Assembly: GCA_018399295.1 (NCBI GenBank)
Contig: JAGYOO010000068.1
Coordinates: 1 to 7,194 of the forward strand
Source: Candidatus Omnitrophota bacterium
GTDB lineage: Bacteria; Omnitrophota; Gorgyraeia; B26-G9
Length of the DNA: 7,194 nucleotides
Direction of reading: 5' to 3'
In this document: piece by piece, positions 1 to 6,399 of the stretch
Layout of the letters: each line of letters starts with the position of its first letter
Numbering within the stretch: the first letter of the stretch is position 1
Translations under genes and position numbers: made by a program
Notes under the pieces: model-generated
The model's database searches: none
Seen by the model: only the letters and a program-made list of their open reading frames with translations
Told to the model about the DNA's origin: nothing

Positions 1-230
1 GCTTTGCTTTCCCGAAGTTTATCGGTGAGCATCCGGGTAACTATTTCATCCGGAACAAGCTCGCCCCGCTCCATATAGCATTTCGCCTCCAGGCCCACCG
101 CGGTGCCGGCGTTTACCGCTTCCCGCAGCAAATCACCGGTAGAGATATGCAGTGCGTTAAATTTACGCGAAAGCACTGCTGCCTGAGTTCCTTTTCCCGC
201 GCCGGGAGGTCCAAGAAGTATAAGTCGCAT
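1..230 (-). CDS. adk: Adenylate kinase, N-terminal part (runs off the window)
   Basis: Adenylate kinase is a cytosolic enzyme that interconverts ATP + AMP and 2 ADP. The first 76 residues are present, starting from an ATG at 230, and the rest lies beyond position 1. The Walker A P-loop [10 protein letters not shown] spans residues 7-16, with Lys13 expected to contact phosphate. STGDLLR at about 30-36 is the start of the AMP-binding region, and GELVPDEIV at about 56-64 is the conserved stretch that follows it. The ATG gives the standard N-terminus [10 protein letters not shown] and has AAGGGA a few bases upstream. The gene follows secY after 30 nt, the usual spc-operon position. Whether the lid is long or short, or binds zinc, cannot be seen because that part is missing. 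The family assignment is near certain. Confidence 0.97.
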   Translation of the reverse strand, partial: MRLILLGPPGAGKGTQAAVLSRKFNALHISTGDLLREAVNAGTAVGLEAKCYMERGELVPDEIVTRMLTDKLRESK

Positions 231-234
231 AATA

Positions 235-240
235 TCCCTT
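235..240 (-). promoter_or_regulatory. Shine-Dalgarno of adk, possibly in a small hairpin
   Basis: AAGGGA lies 4 nt before the adk ATG. Its AAGGG can pair with CCCTT at 251-255, just after the secY stop, giving a 5-bp stem with a 10-nt loop. A ribosome finishing secY would probably open it. The site is seen directly; the hairpin is an inference. Confidence 0.5.
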
Positions 241-260
241 TTTATTTCGCAAGGGTCCGG

Positions 261-1613
261 TTAGCGCCGGCCCCGCAAATGTCCTTTTTTCATAAACCCT
301 TCGTAATGCCGCATGAGCAGATGTGATTCGATCTGCCGCATAGTATCCAGCATTACTCCCACAATAATCAGCAGCCCGGTTCCACCGAAAAAGCTGGCCA
401 CAAGATACGGAATGTTCAGCCAGGCCATTATCCAATCCGGAAAAACCGCGATCGCCGCCAGAAAAATCGCTCCCGGAAGCGTAATGTGCGTTAAGACATA
501 ATCCAGGTATTCCGCGGTCGGCTTACCAGCCCGAATCCCGGGAATAAACCCGCCGTATTTTTTCATGTTTTGGGCCACGTCCTGAGTATTAAAGGTCACG
601 GCGGTATAAAAGTAGGCGAAAAAGATAATCAGTAAACTGTAAATCAGCGTATACAATAGATTGCCACGGGTAATCGCTTCGGCAAATCTCTGCAGCGGAG
701 GAATAAACTGTCCGATAGTCGCCGGGAACAGTATGATCGATTGAGCAAAGATAATCGGAATAACCCCGGCATGATTCACGCGCAGAGGAATGTACGTGCT
801 ATGTCCGCCATAGACCTTCCGGCCCACGATCCGCTTGGCATACTCAACCGGAATTCGTCGCTGCCCTTCAGTGATCAAGACCACGAACAGGATTACCAGC
901 ACGAACAGAACCAGCATTATCACCGGAGTATATGGTTCGATCTGTCTCTGCTCGGGAGAAAACGGCGACAAGAGCTGGCCGACGAACCGCAGCGCGGTCG
1001 GCAGCCGGGAGATGATTCCCACGGTGATAATTATTGACATCCCGTTGCCAATACCCCGTTCAGTTATCTGTTCACCCAGCCACATGATAAACGCAGTTCC
1101 GGAGGTAAGCGTCAGCATGGTCAGCAAACGAAATCCCCACCCCCCGTGCTCGACGATCGGCAGACCCATAAAATGCTGCGGATCTTCCAGATACACGCTG
1201 ATGATGAACGACTGAAATAAGGCTAAAACAATTGTTCCATAACGGGTATACTGGGTAATCTTCTTCCGGCCATAGTCCCCGCCTTCTTTGGCCAGTTTCT
1301 CCAGCTGCGGGATAACTACCGTCAGCAGCTGCATAATGATCGAACTGGATATATACGGCATTATCCCCAGCGCGAAGATCGTCATCTGGCTCAAGGCCTG
1401 ACCGGTAAACAGATCCATGACGTCAAAGAGCGTGCCGCCCTGCTGTTGGGTGACATTAGCGAAAAACTGCGCCAGGGCCTCGCTGTTTATCCCCGGAATG
1501 GTGATAAACGCGCCGAGCCGAAAAACTACGATCAGGCCAAGCGTGAACAGGATCCGCTGCCGCAAATCCGGTATCTTGAAAGAATTAACAAGGGCCCGGA
1601 ACGCTCTACCCAT
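261..1613 (-). CDS. secY: Protein translocase channel subunit SecY
   Basis: SecY is the inner-membrane channel of the Sec translocon, partnering SecE/SecG and fed by SecA or by translating ribosomes. The 450-residue length is typical. About ten hydrophobic helices can be picked out, roughly at 21-40, 75-98, 122-142, 163-181, 190-212, 229-249, 284-305, 318-340, 378-396 and 402-423. The two family signatures are visible: GIMPYISSSIIMQLL at 83-97 and LGEQITERGIGNGMSI at 179-194. The plug region is around 57-72. The cytosolic loop at 250-280 carries the basic stretch used for SecA and ribosome contact, and the C-terminus is short and basic (HLRGRR). The ATG lies inside the end of rplO (8-nt overlap), which suggests translational coupling. 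No truncation or odd residue was seen. Confidence 0.99.
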   Translation of the reverse strand: MGRAFRALVNSFKIPDLRQRILFTLGLIVVFRLGAFITIPGINSEALAQFFANVTQQQGGTLFDVMDLFTGQALSQMTIFALGIMPYISSSIIMQLLTVVIPQLEKLAKEGGDYGRKKITQYTRYGTIVLALFQSFIISVYLEDPQHFMGLPIVEHGGWGFRLLTMLTLTSGTAFIMWLGEQITERGIGNGMSIIITVGIISRLPTALRFVGQLLSPFSPEQRQIEPYTPVIMLVLFVLVILFVVLITEGQRRIPVEYAKRIVGRKVYGGHSTYIPLRVNHAGVIPIIFAQSIILFPATIGQFIPPLQRFAEAITRGNLLYTLIYSLLIIFFAYFYTAVTFNTQDVAQNMKKYGGFIPGIRAGKPTAEYLDYVLTHITLPGAIFLAAIAVFPDWIMAWLNIPYLVASFFGGTGLLIIVGVMLDTMRQIESHLLMRHYEGFMKKGHLRGRR

Positions 1614-2055
1614 TTATAAGCTCCACCGTACCTCCCGCGGCCGTAATCGCTTCTTCAGCGGCCTTGGAAAATTTATGCGCCTTTACTGTCAGCTTTTTCT
1701 CGAGCTTACCGCGGGCAAGTATCTTTACCCGAACATTGAGCTTGCGGATAAGTCCCAGCTCCTGCATTGTTTCGGGATTAAGATTGCTGCCGGCTTCGGC
1801 CCGGTTAAGCCCCTCCAGATTTACCACCTGATATTCGATTTTGAATTTCGACGTAAAGCCGCGCTTCGGAAGACGGCGGATAAGTGACATCTGACCGCCT
1901 TCAAATCCCGGCCTTTTCCCCTTGCCAGTCCGGGAAAGCTGTCCTTTATGTCCGCGGGTACTGGTTTTCCCGTGCCCGCTTCCCGGCCCCCGTCCGACAA
2001 CCTTTTTTTTCTTTCTAGCTCCGCGACGAGCCCGAAGATCGTTGAGCCTAAGCAT
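1606..2055 (-). CDS. rplO: 50S ribosomal protein L15
   Basis: L15 is a late-assembly 23S rRNA-binding protein of the large subunit. At 149 residues it has the usual length. The Arg/Lys/Gly-rich N-terminal extension that threads into rRNA covers about 1-60, including [19 protein letters not shown] at 21-39. The globular C-terminal domain carries the L15 signature region at about 111-143 ([20 protein letters not shown] and following residues). The ATG overlaps the rpsE stop codon region by 8 nt (ATGCTTAG) and the gene in turn overlaps secY by 8 nt (ATGGGTAG). GGAAGG and CAGGA sequences inside the end of rpsE may serve as its ribosome binding site. In the classical order rpmD would lie just upstream; here rpsE does. 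Confidence 0.99.
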   Translation of the reverse strand: MLRLNDLRARRGARKKKKVVGRGPGSGHGKTSTRGHKGQLSRTGKGKRPGFEGGQMSLIRRLPKRGFTSKFKIEYQVVNLEGLNRAEAGSNLNPETMQELGLIRKLNVRVKILARGKLEKKLTVKAHKFSKAAEEAITAAGGTVELING

Positions 2056-2644
2056 TATCCTGTTTTCCTTCCTCGTTTATCTCATCCACTCCGGCCACTA
2101 TTCCGGCTTCGGAGTTTTCCTCGACCTTTGGTTCAGTATCCTCCGAAACATCCGGCTGATTCACGCCGCTCAGGAGCTCCTCCTGAAGTTCCATGTGCGT
2201 ACGCAGATCCTTCAAACCTTGCATGGTCGCCTTGGCGATGTTCATCACATTACTTGAACGCAGAGACTTTGTGAGAATATCCTTAATCCCGGCCAGTTCA
2301 CAAATCGCCCGCACGGAACTTCCGGCAATTACACCGGTACCCGCGGATGCTGGTTTGAGCATCACCCGGGCGGAACTGAAGGCACCGGTAACCTCGTGCG
2401 GTATAGTATTCCCTTTCAGAGGGACCTGAATCATGTTTTTCCGCGCGGTATTCACGCCCTTGCGGATTGCGCTGGCCACCTCATTGGCTTTTCCTAAAGC
2501 CACACCTACCCGGCCGCGTCCGTCACCGGCGATCACCAAAGCGGTAAATGACATCTTCTTACCGCCCTTGTGCACCTTGGACACCCGGTTTATCGTTATT
2601 ACCTTATCAATTATTTCCGGCTGCTCGTTCGCAAACTGTTCCAA
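2048..2644 (-). CDS. rpsE: 30S ribosomal protein S5 with acidic C-terminal tail
   Basis: S5 sits on the 30S solvent side near S4 and S8 and takes part in decoding fidelity and mRNA unwinding. The N-terminal double-stranded RNA-binding domain covers about 9-75, with the signature region from [10 protein letters not shown] (21-30) through [17 protein letters not shown] (40-56). The C-terminal S5 fold covers about 80-150. The start codon is TTG: it follows a 7-nt Shine-Dalgarno match (GAGGTGA), and the first in-frame ATG, at residue 31, would remove part of the RNA-binding domain. At 198 residues the protein is about 30 longer than E. coli S5. The extra tail, about 151-198, has 15 Asp/Glu and only 2 Lys, unusual for a ribosomal protein. 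There is a 20-nt gap after rplR and an 8-nt overlap with rplO. No rpmD follows. Confidence 0.98.
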   Translation of the reverse strand: MEQFANEQPEIIDKVITINRVSKVHKGGKKMSFTALVIAGDGRGRVGVALGKANEVASAIRKGVNTARKNMIQVPLKGNTIPHEVTGAFSSARVMLKPASAGTGVIAGSSVRAICELAGIKDILTKSLRSSNVMNIAKATMQGLKDLRTHMELQEELLSGVNQPDVSEDTEPKVEENSEAGIVAGVDEINEEGKQDNA

Positions 2645-2648
2645 TTTT

Positions 2649-2655
2649 TCACCTC
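2649..2655 (-). promoter_or_regulatory. Strong Shine-Dalgarno fixing the TTG start of rpsE
   Basis: GAGGTGA is a 7-nt match to the 16S rRNA 3' end and stands 4 nt before the TTG codon at 2644-2642. It sits in the 20-nt gap between rplR and rpsE and supports the non-ATG start. Confidence 0.85.
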
Positions 2656-2664
2656 TGGGATGCT

Positions 2665-3015
2665 TTAGAATTTCAAACCGTTAGACCGGGCCGCTTCCGC
2701 CAGCGCCTTGATCCGGCCGTGATAAACATAGCCGCCGCGGTCGAACACAACCTGTTCGATCCCTCGCTCGCGGGCCCGCTTTGCCACAAGTTCACCCAAC
2801 CGGGCCGCGGATTCTGAATCGCCGCCCTTTACCTTGCCGCGCAGTTCTTTATCCTGGGAAGAACAGCTGAGCAGGGTAACGTTGTTTTCATCATCGATAA
2901 GCTGGGCATAGATATTCTTTATGCTGCGATAAACGCTCAGACGCGGTCTATCGTTCGTACCGGAAACCTTTTTCCGGATCCTTCTGTGTCTCTTGGTTCT
3001 CGGCATGATTTTCAT
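2665..3015 (-). CDS. rplR: 50S ribosomal protein L18
   Basis: L18 binds 5S rRNA and, with L5, anchors it in the central protuberance of the large subunit. The protein is 116 residues from the ATG at 3015 ([12 protein letters not shown]). A second in-frame ATG at 3006 would give 113 residues. The upstream one is preferred because AGGGAA lies 6 nt before it, against 15 nt before the second. The open frame runs further upstream into rplF, but those codons do not resemble L18. Family landmarks are a basic N-terminus (5-24), RPRLSVYRS (23-31), YAQLIDD (36-42) and the conserved C-terminus [20 protein letters not shown] (91-110). It lies 13 nt after rplF and 20 nt before rpsE. Length and sequence are ordinary. 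Confidence 0.98.
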   Translation of the reverse strand: MKIMPRTKRHRRIRKKVSGTNDRPRLSVYRSIKNIYAQLIDDENNVTLLSCSSQDKELRGKVKGGDSESAARLGELVAKRARERGIEQVVFDRGGYVYHGRIKALAEAARSNGLKF

Positions 3016-3021
3016 ATTTAT

Positions 3022-3027
3022 TTCCCT
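3022..3027 (-). promoter_or_regulatory. Shine-Dalgarno choosing the rplR start
   Basis: AGGGAA lies in the 13-nt rplF–rplR gap, 6 nt before the ATG at 3015. It decides between the two in-frame ATG codons at 3015 and 3006. Confidence 0.7.
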
Positions 3028-3028
3028 G

Positions 3029-3568
3029 TTACTTGGCCATCGCCTTGCCGGCCTTGCGCCGAACCTGCTCGCCCGCGTACCGAATCCCCTTACCCTTGTA
3101 AGGCTCCGGCGGCAGCAGAGAACGGATATTGGCGGCAACCTGTCCGACCCGTTGCTTATTGATCCCCTTGACAATTATGTTCGTCGGTTTCGGCGCTTCC
3201 ACCGTGATTCCCTCTGGAATCGGGAAGTCCACCGGATGCGAAAATCCCAGCTGAAGCACCAGCTTCTTGCCCTGGAGCTGGGCGCGATAACCGACGCCGA
3301 TCATCTCTAATTTCTGCTCGTATCCTTCACTAACACCCTGAATCATGTTGGCGATCATCGCCCGGGTCATCCCATGCATCGCCCGGTCAGCGCGGCTGTC
3401 TCCGGAACGTTTTACGTTAATTGACCCGTTTTCAGCAACCACCTCCACCCGCGCGTTCAACGGGAATTCAAGCTTGCCCTTCGGACCTTCCACGTTGATA
3501 ACGCTTTTGGTCACGTTTACCTTTACCCCGGTGGGGATTACAATCGCTTTTACACCTATTCTAGACAT
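3029..3568 (-). CDS. rplF: 50S ribosomal protein L6
   Basis: L6 is a two-domain 23S rRNA-binding protein near the sarcin–ricin loop and the factor-binding site of the large subunit. The 179-residue length is typical. The N-terminal domain covers about 1-80 ([15 protein letters not shown], then [10 protein letters not shown]). The C-terminal domain covers about 82-179 and holds the family signature [19 protein letters not shown] (154-172). The ATG at 3568 follows the rpsH stop by only 6 nt. Its Shine-Dalgarno, GGTGATC, overlaps the rpsH stop codon, so the two genes are likely to be translationally coupled. No unusual features were noted. Confidence 0.99.
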   Translation of the reverse strand: MSRIGVKAIVIPTGVKVNVTKSVINVEGPKGKLEFPLNARVEVVAENGSINVKRSGDSRADRAMHGMTRAMIANMIQGVSEGYEQKLEMIGVGYRAQLQGKKLVLQLGFSHPVDFPIPEGITVEAPKPTNIIVKGINKQRVGQVAANIRSLLPPEPYKGKGIRYAGEQVRRKAGKAMAK

Positions 3569-3574
3569 TATCGA

Positions 3575-3973
3575 TCACCACACGTAACAGAGAACTTCAC
3601 CGCCCGACTTAAGTCGGCGAGCCTCTTTATCGCTTACGATTCCCTTGGACGTGGAAATAATCGCCAGCCCGTTTCCACCATACACATAAGGAATACTGTC
3701 TTTATCTACATATACCCGGCGGCTGCACCGGGAAACCCGTTTTAATCCGGTCATAATGCCGGTTCGTTTGCTGCTGTAGCGAAGGTATACTCGGATAATC
3801 CCCTGCTTACCATCTTCAATCTGCCGGTAATCAGTGATATACCCGTTGTCTTTTATGATCTTTACAATGCTCAGCTTTATCTGGGAAGCGGGAAAATCTA
3901 CTTTTTCTTTCCGCGCCGCCTGGGCGTTACGGATAACCGTAAGCATATCGGCAATCGGATCGGTAATGCTCAT
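3575..3973 (-). CDS. rpsH: 30S ribosomal protein S8
   Basis: S8 is a primary 16S rRNA-binding protein that organises the central domain of the 30S subunit. In E. coli it also represses the spc operon by binding its mRNA near rplE. The 132 residues match the family. The N-terminal domain starts MSITDPIADMLTVIRNAQ. The C-terminal domain holds the signature GLAIISTSKGIVSDKEARR (102-120), the part that binds helix 21 of 16S rRNA, and ends EVLCYVW. The ATG at 3973 has AGGAG 6 nt upstream and a second AGGAGG further out. No S8-type repression site could be recognised near rplE in this window, so autoregulation here is unproven. Confidence 0.99.
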   Translation of the reverse strand: MSITDPIADMLTVIRNAQAARKEKVDFPASQIKLSIVKIIKDNGYITDYRQIEDGKQGIIRVYLRYSSKRTGIMTGLKRVSRCSRRVYVDKDSIPYVYGGNGLAIISTSKGIVSDKEARRLKSGGEVLCYVW

Positions 3974-3979
3974 CTCTTT

Positions 3980-3996
3980 CTCCTGTTCCTCCTGTT
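3980..3996 (-). promoter_or_regulatory. Two tandem Shine-Dalgarno-like sites before rpsH
   Basis: The octamer AACAGGAG occurs twice, at 3980-3987 and 3989-3996, with a 9-nt period. The near copy ends 6 nt before the ATG at 3973 and is well placed. The far copy reads AGGAGG and is the better match but too far for this ATG. They lie in the longest intergenic gap of the window (35 nt, between rpsN and rpsH). Confidence 0.6.
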
Positions 3997-4008
3997 GGGC
4001 AAGCTCTG

Positions 4009-4194
4009 TTACCAGCTCGCCTTAGTTACACCGGGAATAAGGCCACGGGAAGCAAGCTCGCGGAAACAGATCCGGCAAATCTCGAACTTGCGAATAAATC
4101 CGCGCGAACGCCCGCAGGCCCGGCATCTGACGTATTTGCGGGTCCGAAATTTCTCGTCTCCCTGAGACCTTATAATCTGACTTTTTTTTGCCAT
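4009..4194 (-). CDS. rpsN: 30S ribosomal protein S14, short zinc-binding type
   Basis: S14 binds the 16S rRNA 3' domain in the 30S head, next to S3 and S10. This is the short 61-residue zinc form (often called rpsZ or type Z) rather than the zinc-free form of about 100 residues found in E. coli. Cys24, Cys27, Cys40 and Cys43 form CxxC–X12–CxxC, expected to hold one zinc ion. The C-terminus is the family's typical [11 protein letters not shown]. The N-terminus has [11 protein letters not shown], with the Lys codons giving a run of T on the plus strand. The gene lies 14 nt after rplE, and the AGGAG that probably serves it starts within the rplE stop codon. It occupies the usual place between rplE and rpsH. 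Confidence 0.98.
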   Translation of the reverse strand: MAKKSQIIRSQGDEKFRTRKYVRCRACGRSRGFIRKFEICRICFRELASRGLIPGVTKASW

Positions 4195-4208
4195 GTTTAG
4201 TTTAACTC

Positions 4209-4751
4209 CTAGCTCCGGAACGGCATGCCAAACAATCGCAGCAGTTCCCTGGCCTGTTCTTTATTCTTCGCGGTTGTCACTATAATAATATCCATGCCCT
4301 GCGTTCTCTGCACCTTGTCAACGTCGATTTCGGGAAAGATCGCCTGTTCCTCGATCCCCAGAGAATAATTCCCTCCCTGGTCAAACGAATTCGGTGAGAG
4401 TCCGCGGAAATCCTTGATCCGAGGCAAAGCCACATTGACCAGCCGGTCCATGAATTCGTACATTCTGGCCTGCCGAAGTGTAACCTTACATCCGACCGGT
4501 AGTCCAGCCCGAAGTTTAAAATTGGCTACCGCTTTTTTCGAACGAGTAATTACCGGCTTCTGGCCACAGATCGTAGCAAGATCTTTCATCGCCGCTTCCA
4601 AAATTTTAATATCACTATGAGCGTCACCAATACCCATGTTAATGACAATCTTCTTCAACCCGGGAACCTGCATCCGGTTCTTCAAGCCAAATTTCTTCTG
4701 CATCTCGGGCACGATATCGTTTCGGTATGTATCCAGCAATCTCGGTTTCAT
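4209..4751 (-). CDS. rplE: 50S ribosomal protein L5
   Basis: L5 binds 5S rRNA together with L18 and forms part of the central protuberance, touching the P-site tRNA and bridging to S13. The 180 residues match the family length. Recognisable regions are [16 protein letters not shown] (29-44), the [20 protein letters not shown] region (61-80), [10 protein letters not shown] (84-93) and the C-terminal [11 protein letters not shown] (152-162) with the ending [11 protein letters not shown]. The ATG at 4751 lies only 2 nt after the rplX stop, and the Shine-Dalgarno is weak (GCGGTG inside the rplX end), so expression probably depends on coupling to rplX. In E. coli the S8 repressor site lies near this start; no clear equivalent is seen here. 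Confidence 0.99.
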   Translation of the reverse strand: MKPRLLDTYRNDIVPEMQKKFGLKNRMQVPGLKKIVINMGIGDAHSDIKILEAAMKDLATICGQKPVITRSKKAVANFKLRAGLPVGCKVTLRQARMYEFMDRLVNVALPRIKDFRGLSPNSFDQGGNYSLGIEEQAIFPEIDVDKVQRTQGMDIIIVTTAKNKEQARELLRLFGMPFRS

Positions 4752-4753
4752 TT

Positions 4754-5062
4754 TTACACCGCTTCGTTACAGGTTTTGCAAATTCTCACTTTGGATCCGT
4801 CGGCCAGAAATTTTGACCCCAGCCGCACTGCCTTGCCGCACTTGGCGCAGAAAAACATTACATTCGAAACGTGCATCGTACTTTCCTTCTGCAGGATACC
4901 TCCGGGCTGATCCTGCCGTGTCTGACGGGCGTGTTTTTTGACAAAATTCACTCCCTGCACCAGTACCCGTTTCCGCTCCGGGAAGAATTGCAAAACTTTA
5001 CCTTTCTTCCCTTTTTCCTTACCGGTTATGACTAAAACTGTATCGCCTTTTTTGATTCGCAT
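4754..5062 (-). CDS. rplX: 50S ribosomal protein L24 with zinc-ribbon C-terminus
   Basis: L24 is an assembly-initiating 23S rRNA-binding protein near the exit of the peptide tunnel. The protein is 102 residues. The N-terminal KOW domain is at about 1-35 ([20 protein letters not shown]), followed by [10 protein letters not shown] (37-46) and the conserved [10 protein letters not shown] (61-70). The C-terminal part carries Cys72, Cys75, Cys95 and Cys98 as two CxxC pairs, a zinc-ribbon-like form found in many bacterial L24 proteins. The ATG at 5062 has GAGGA 5 nt upstream, and the gene lies 13 nt after rplN. Zinc binding is inferred from the cysteine pattern. Confidence 0.98.
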   Translation of the reverse strand: MRIKKGDTVLVITGKEKGKKGKVLQFFPERKRVLVQGVNFVKKHARQTRQDQPGGILQKESTMHVSNVMFFCAKCGKAVRLGSKFLADGSKVRICKTCNEAV

Positions 5063-5075
5063 GATTTTCCTCGGA

Positions 5076-5444
5076 TTATATTACTTCGGGTGCCAGGGAC
5101 ACAATTTTGGTAAATTGCTTGTCCCGGAGTTCCCGGGCCACCGGGCCGAAAATGCGCGTTCCCCGGGGATTTTTTTGGTTATCGATGATGACTACCGCAT
5201 TTCGGTCAAACTTAAGATAACTGCCGTCGGCGCGACGAATCGGAAATTTCGTCCGAACCACCACCGCCTTAACCACCTCACCCTTTTTTACTGTCGCCTC
5301 GGGTATGGATTCTTTAACGTTACAGGTGATGATATCTCCGATATCGGCGTACTTTTTGCCGGAGCGTTCCAGCACCCCGATGCAACTGACCCGCTTGGCG
5401 CCGGTATTGTCAGCCACGTCCAGAATCGTACGCATGTAGATCAT
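5076..5444 (-). CDS. rplN: 50S ribosomal protein L14
   Basis: L14 binds 23S rRNA at the subunit interface, contributes to an intersubunit bridge and is the docking site of the silencing factor RsfS. The 122 residues are the normal length. The start [19 protein letters not shown] matches the family beginning; a second ATG three codons in is less likely because L14 proteins usually have two or three residues before it. Other landmarks are the [12 protein letters not shown] stretch (about 75-86) and the conserved [13 protein letters not shown] (104-116). The ATG overlaps the rpsQ stop as ATGA (4 nt), a classic sign of translational coupling. Confidence 0.99.
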   Translation of the reverse strand: MIYMRTILDVADNTGAKRVSCIGVLERSGKKYADIGDIITCNVKESIPEATVKKGEVVKAVVVRTKFPIRRADGSYLKFDRNAVVIIDNQKNPRGTRIFGPVARELRDKQFTKIVSLAPEVI

Positions 5445-5716
5445 TGTTCGGTTTCTCCTTCTCCAGCCTTAAGCACTTCGGTTATCCGCCAACGCTTATC
5501 CTTGGATAACGGCCGTGTCTCGGTAATCCGGACATGATCACCCATTTTCGCTTCATTCTTTTCGTCATGCGCCTTGTAGTTTTTAAATACGCGGATGGAC
5601 TTTCCATACGTCGAATGCCGGGTCATTCTCTCCACCCGGACGACTCGCGTCTTCTCCATCTTGTCGCTTACAACCACGCCCGCTTTTTGTTTCCGCAATC
5701 CGGTCTGCTTGCTCAT
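5441..5716 (-). CDS. rpsQ: 30S ribosomal protein S17
   Basis: S17 is a primary 16S rRNA-binding protein with an OB fold, acting early in 30S assembly. From the ATG at 5716 it is 91 residues. The family signature [20 protein letters not shown] is at 59-78, and the N-terminal strand [18 protein letters not shown] is at 11-28. The frame can be extended five codons to a GTG at 5731 (MRDFK before MSKQTG). The ATG is preferred because AAGGTGA lies 11 nt upstream of it and the GTG falls inside that sequence. The C-terminus has a short acidic tail (GEGETEQ). The gene overlaps rplN by 4 nt. Confidence 0.95.
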   Translation of the reverse strand: MSKQTGLRKQKAGVVVSDKMEKTRVVRVERMTRHSTYGKSIRVFKNYKAHDEKNEAKMGDHVRITETRPLSKDKRWRITEVLKAGEGETEQ

Positions 5717-5737
5717 TTTAAAATCTCTCACCTTTCC

Positions 5738-5968
5738 TTACTTCGCCGACTCTTCTCCGGCCGGGGCCTTCTGATTTAACTCCAATTGCCGAAGAAATGT
5801 CTTCGCCCGGGCGATGTCCCGGCGTACCGCCCCGATCCGGTGCGGTTTATCCAGCTTAGCGATCCGCGCCTGAAATCTCAGGTTGAACAACTCCTCTTCC
5901 ATCTGCCGAAGCTTATCTTCAAGCTCCGGTTTAGTATAATCGTTGTATCCCTTATTTTTTTGAGCCAT
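5738..5968 (-). CDS. rpmC: 50S ribosomal protein L29
   Basis: L29 is a small helical protein at the peptide tunnel exit, beside L23, where the signal recognition particle and trigger factor dock. The 76 residues are slightly longer than the E. coli form (63). Two long helices are evident: about 13-38, with ELEDKLRQMEEELFNLRFQ, and about 43-65, with HRIGAVRRDIARAKTFLRQ, the family core. The extra length is a short N-terminal lead (MAQKNKGYND) and a tail (APAGEESAK). The ATG at 5968 lies 14 nt after rplP and follows a GAGGTAGG ribosome binding site. Confidence 0.97.
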   Translation of the reverse strand: MAQKNKGYNDYTKPELEDKLRQMEEELFNLRFQARIAKLDKPHRIGAVRRDIARAKTFLRQLELNQKAPAGEESAK

Positions 5969-5982
5969 AACCTACCTCAAGT

Positions 5983-6399
5983 CTAGATTTGATGTCTACC
6001 GATAAATTTGGTTTTTATGGGAAGCTTGGAAGCGGCCAAACGCATGGCGTTCTTGGCAATATCCTCCGGGATTCCCTCCATCTCGAATATTACCCGGCCC
6101 GGTTTTACAACCGCAACCCAGTACTCAGGCATCCCTTTCCCTTTTCCCATCCGGGTCTCTGCCGGCTTTTTTGTAACCGATTTGTCCGGGAATATCCGGA
6201 TCCAGACCTTGCCGCCACGACGAACCGAACGGGTCAAGGCCACCCGGGCAGCCTCCAGCTGGGTGTTCTTGATCCAAGCGCTTTCAAGGGCCTGCAGCCC
6301 GAACTCTCCAAAACTCACCCGGGAGCCCGCGATGGCCCGACCTCTGCGCCGGCCGCGCTGACTCTTCCGGAACTTAACGCGTTTAGGCATTAAAACCAT
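5983..6399 (-). CDS. rplP: 50S ribosomal protein L16
   Basis: L16 lies near the peptidyl transferase centre and the A-site tRNA elbow, and is needed for late 50S assembly. The protein is 138 residues from the ATG at 6399 ([12 protein letters not shown]). A second ATG at 6390 would give MPKR and 135 residues. The first is preferred because AAGGAGAG ends 8 nt before it. Family landmarks are QRGRRRGRA (14-22), [14 protein letters not shown] (30-43), the [20 protein letters not shown] stretch (64-83) and [19 protein letters not shown] (84-102). The start overlaps the rpsC stop by one base (TAATG), suggesting reinitiation. Confidence 0.98.
   Translation of the reverse strand: MVLMPKRVKFRKSQRGRRRGRAIAGSRVSFGEFGLQALESAWIKNTQLEAARVALTRSVRRGGKVWIRIFPDKSVTKKPAETRMGKGKGMPEYWVAVVKPGRVIFEMEGIPEDIAKNAMRLAASKLPIKTKFIGRHQI

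Noticed and set aside
163..435. Minus-strand open frame of 90 codons across the secY–adk junction
   Set aside because: It overlaps both secY and adk in another frame and has no recognisable domain.
741..1215. Open reading frames on the plus strand opposite secY
   Set aside because: They overlap a certain secY gene, show no family motif and have the composition expected of antisense shadows. The same holds for the other plus-strand frames in the window, such as 4938-5537 and 6546-7016.
3016..3174. Upstream extension of the rplR frame by about 53 codons
   Set aside because: The extra residues overlap rplF, do not resemble L18, and a good ribosome binding site lies directly before the ATG at 3015.
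4171..4176. TATAAT on the plus strand inside rpsN
   Set aside because: There is no -35 at a suitable distance and no plus-strand gene downstream; the bases are explained by rpsN codons.
4156..4190. GTCTC/GAGAC stem followed by a T run on the plus strand, resembling a terminator
   Set aside because: The stem is 5 bp and stands 14 nt from the T run, there is no plus-strand transcript, and the T run is Lys codons of rpsN.
4735..4790. Possible S8 autoregulatory RNA site around the rplX–rplE junction, as in E. coli
   Set aside because: Only a weak 4-bp pairing was found by eye and no recognisable S8-type internal loop. A covariance search would be needed to claim it.
5075..5104. A TATAAT hexamer on the minus strand (5080-5075) with TTGTGT 18 nt upstream, resembling an internal promoter before rplX
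   Set aside because: The -35 matches only 3 of 6 bases, the -10 includes the rplN stop codon, and the implied transcript start would cut into the rplX Shine-Dalgarno. Probably chance.
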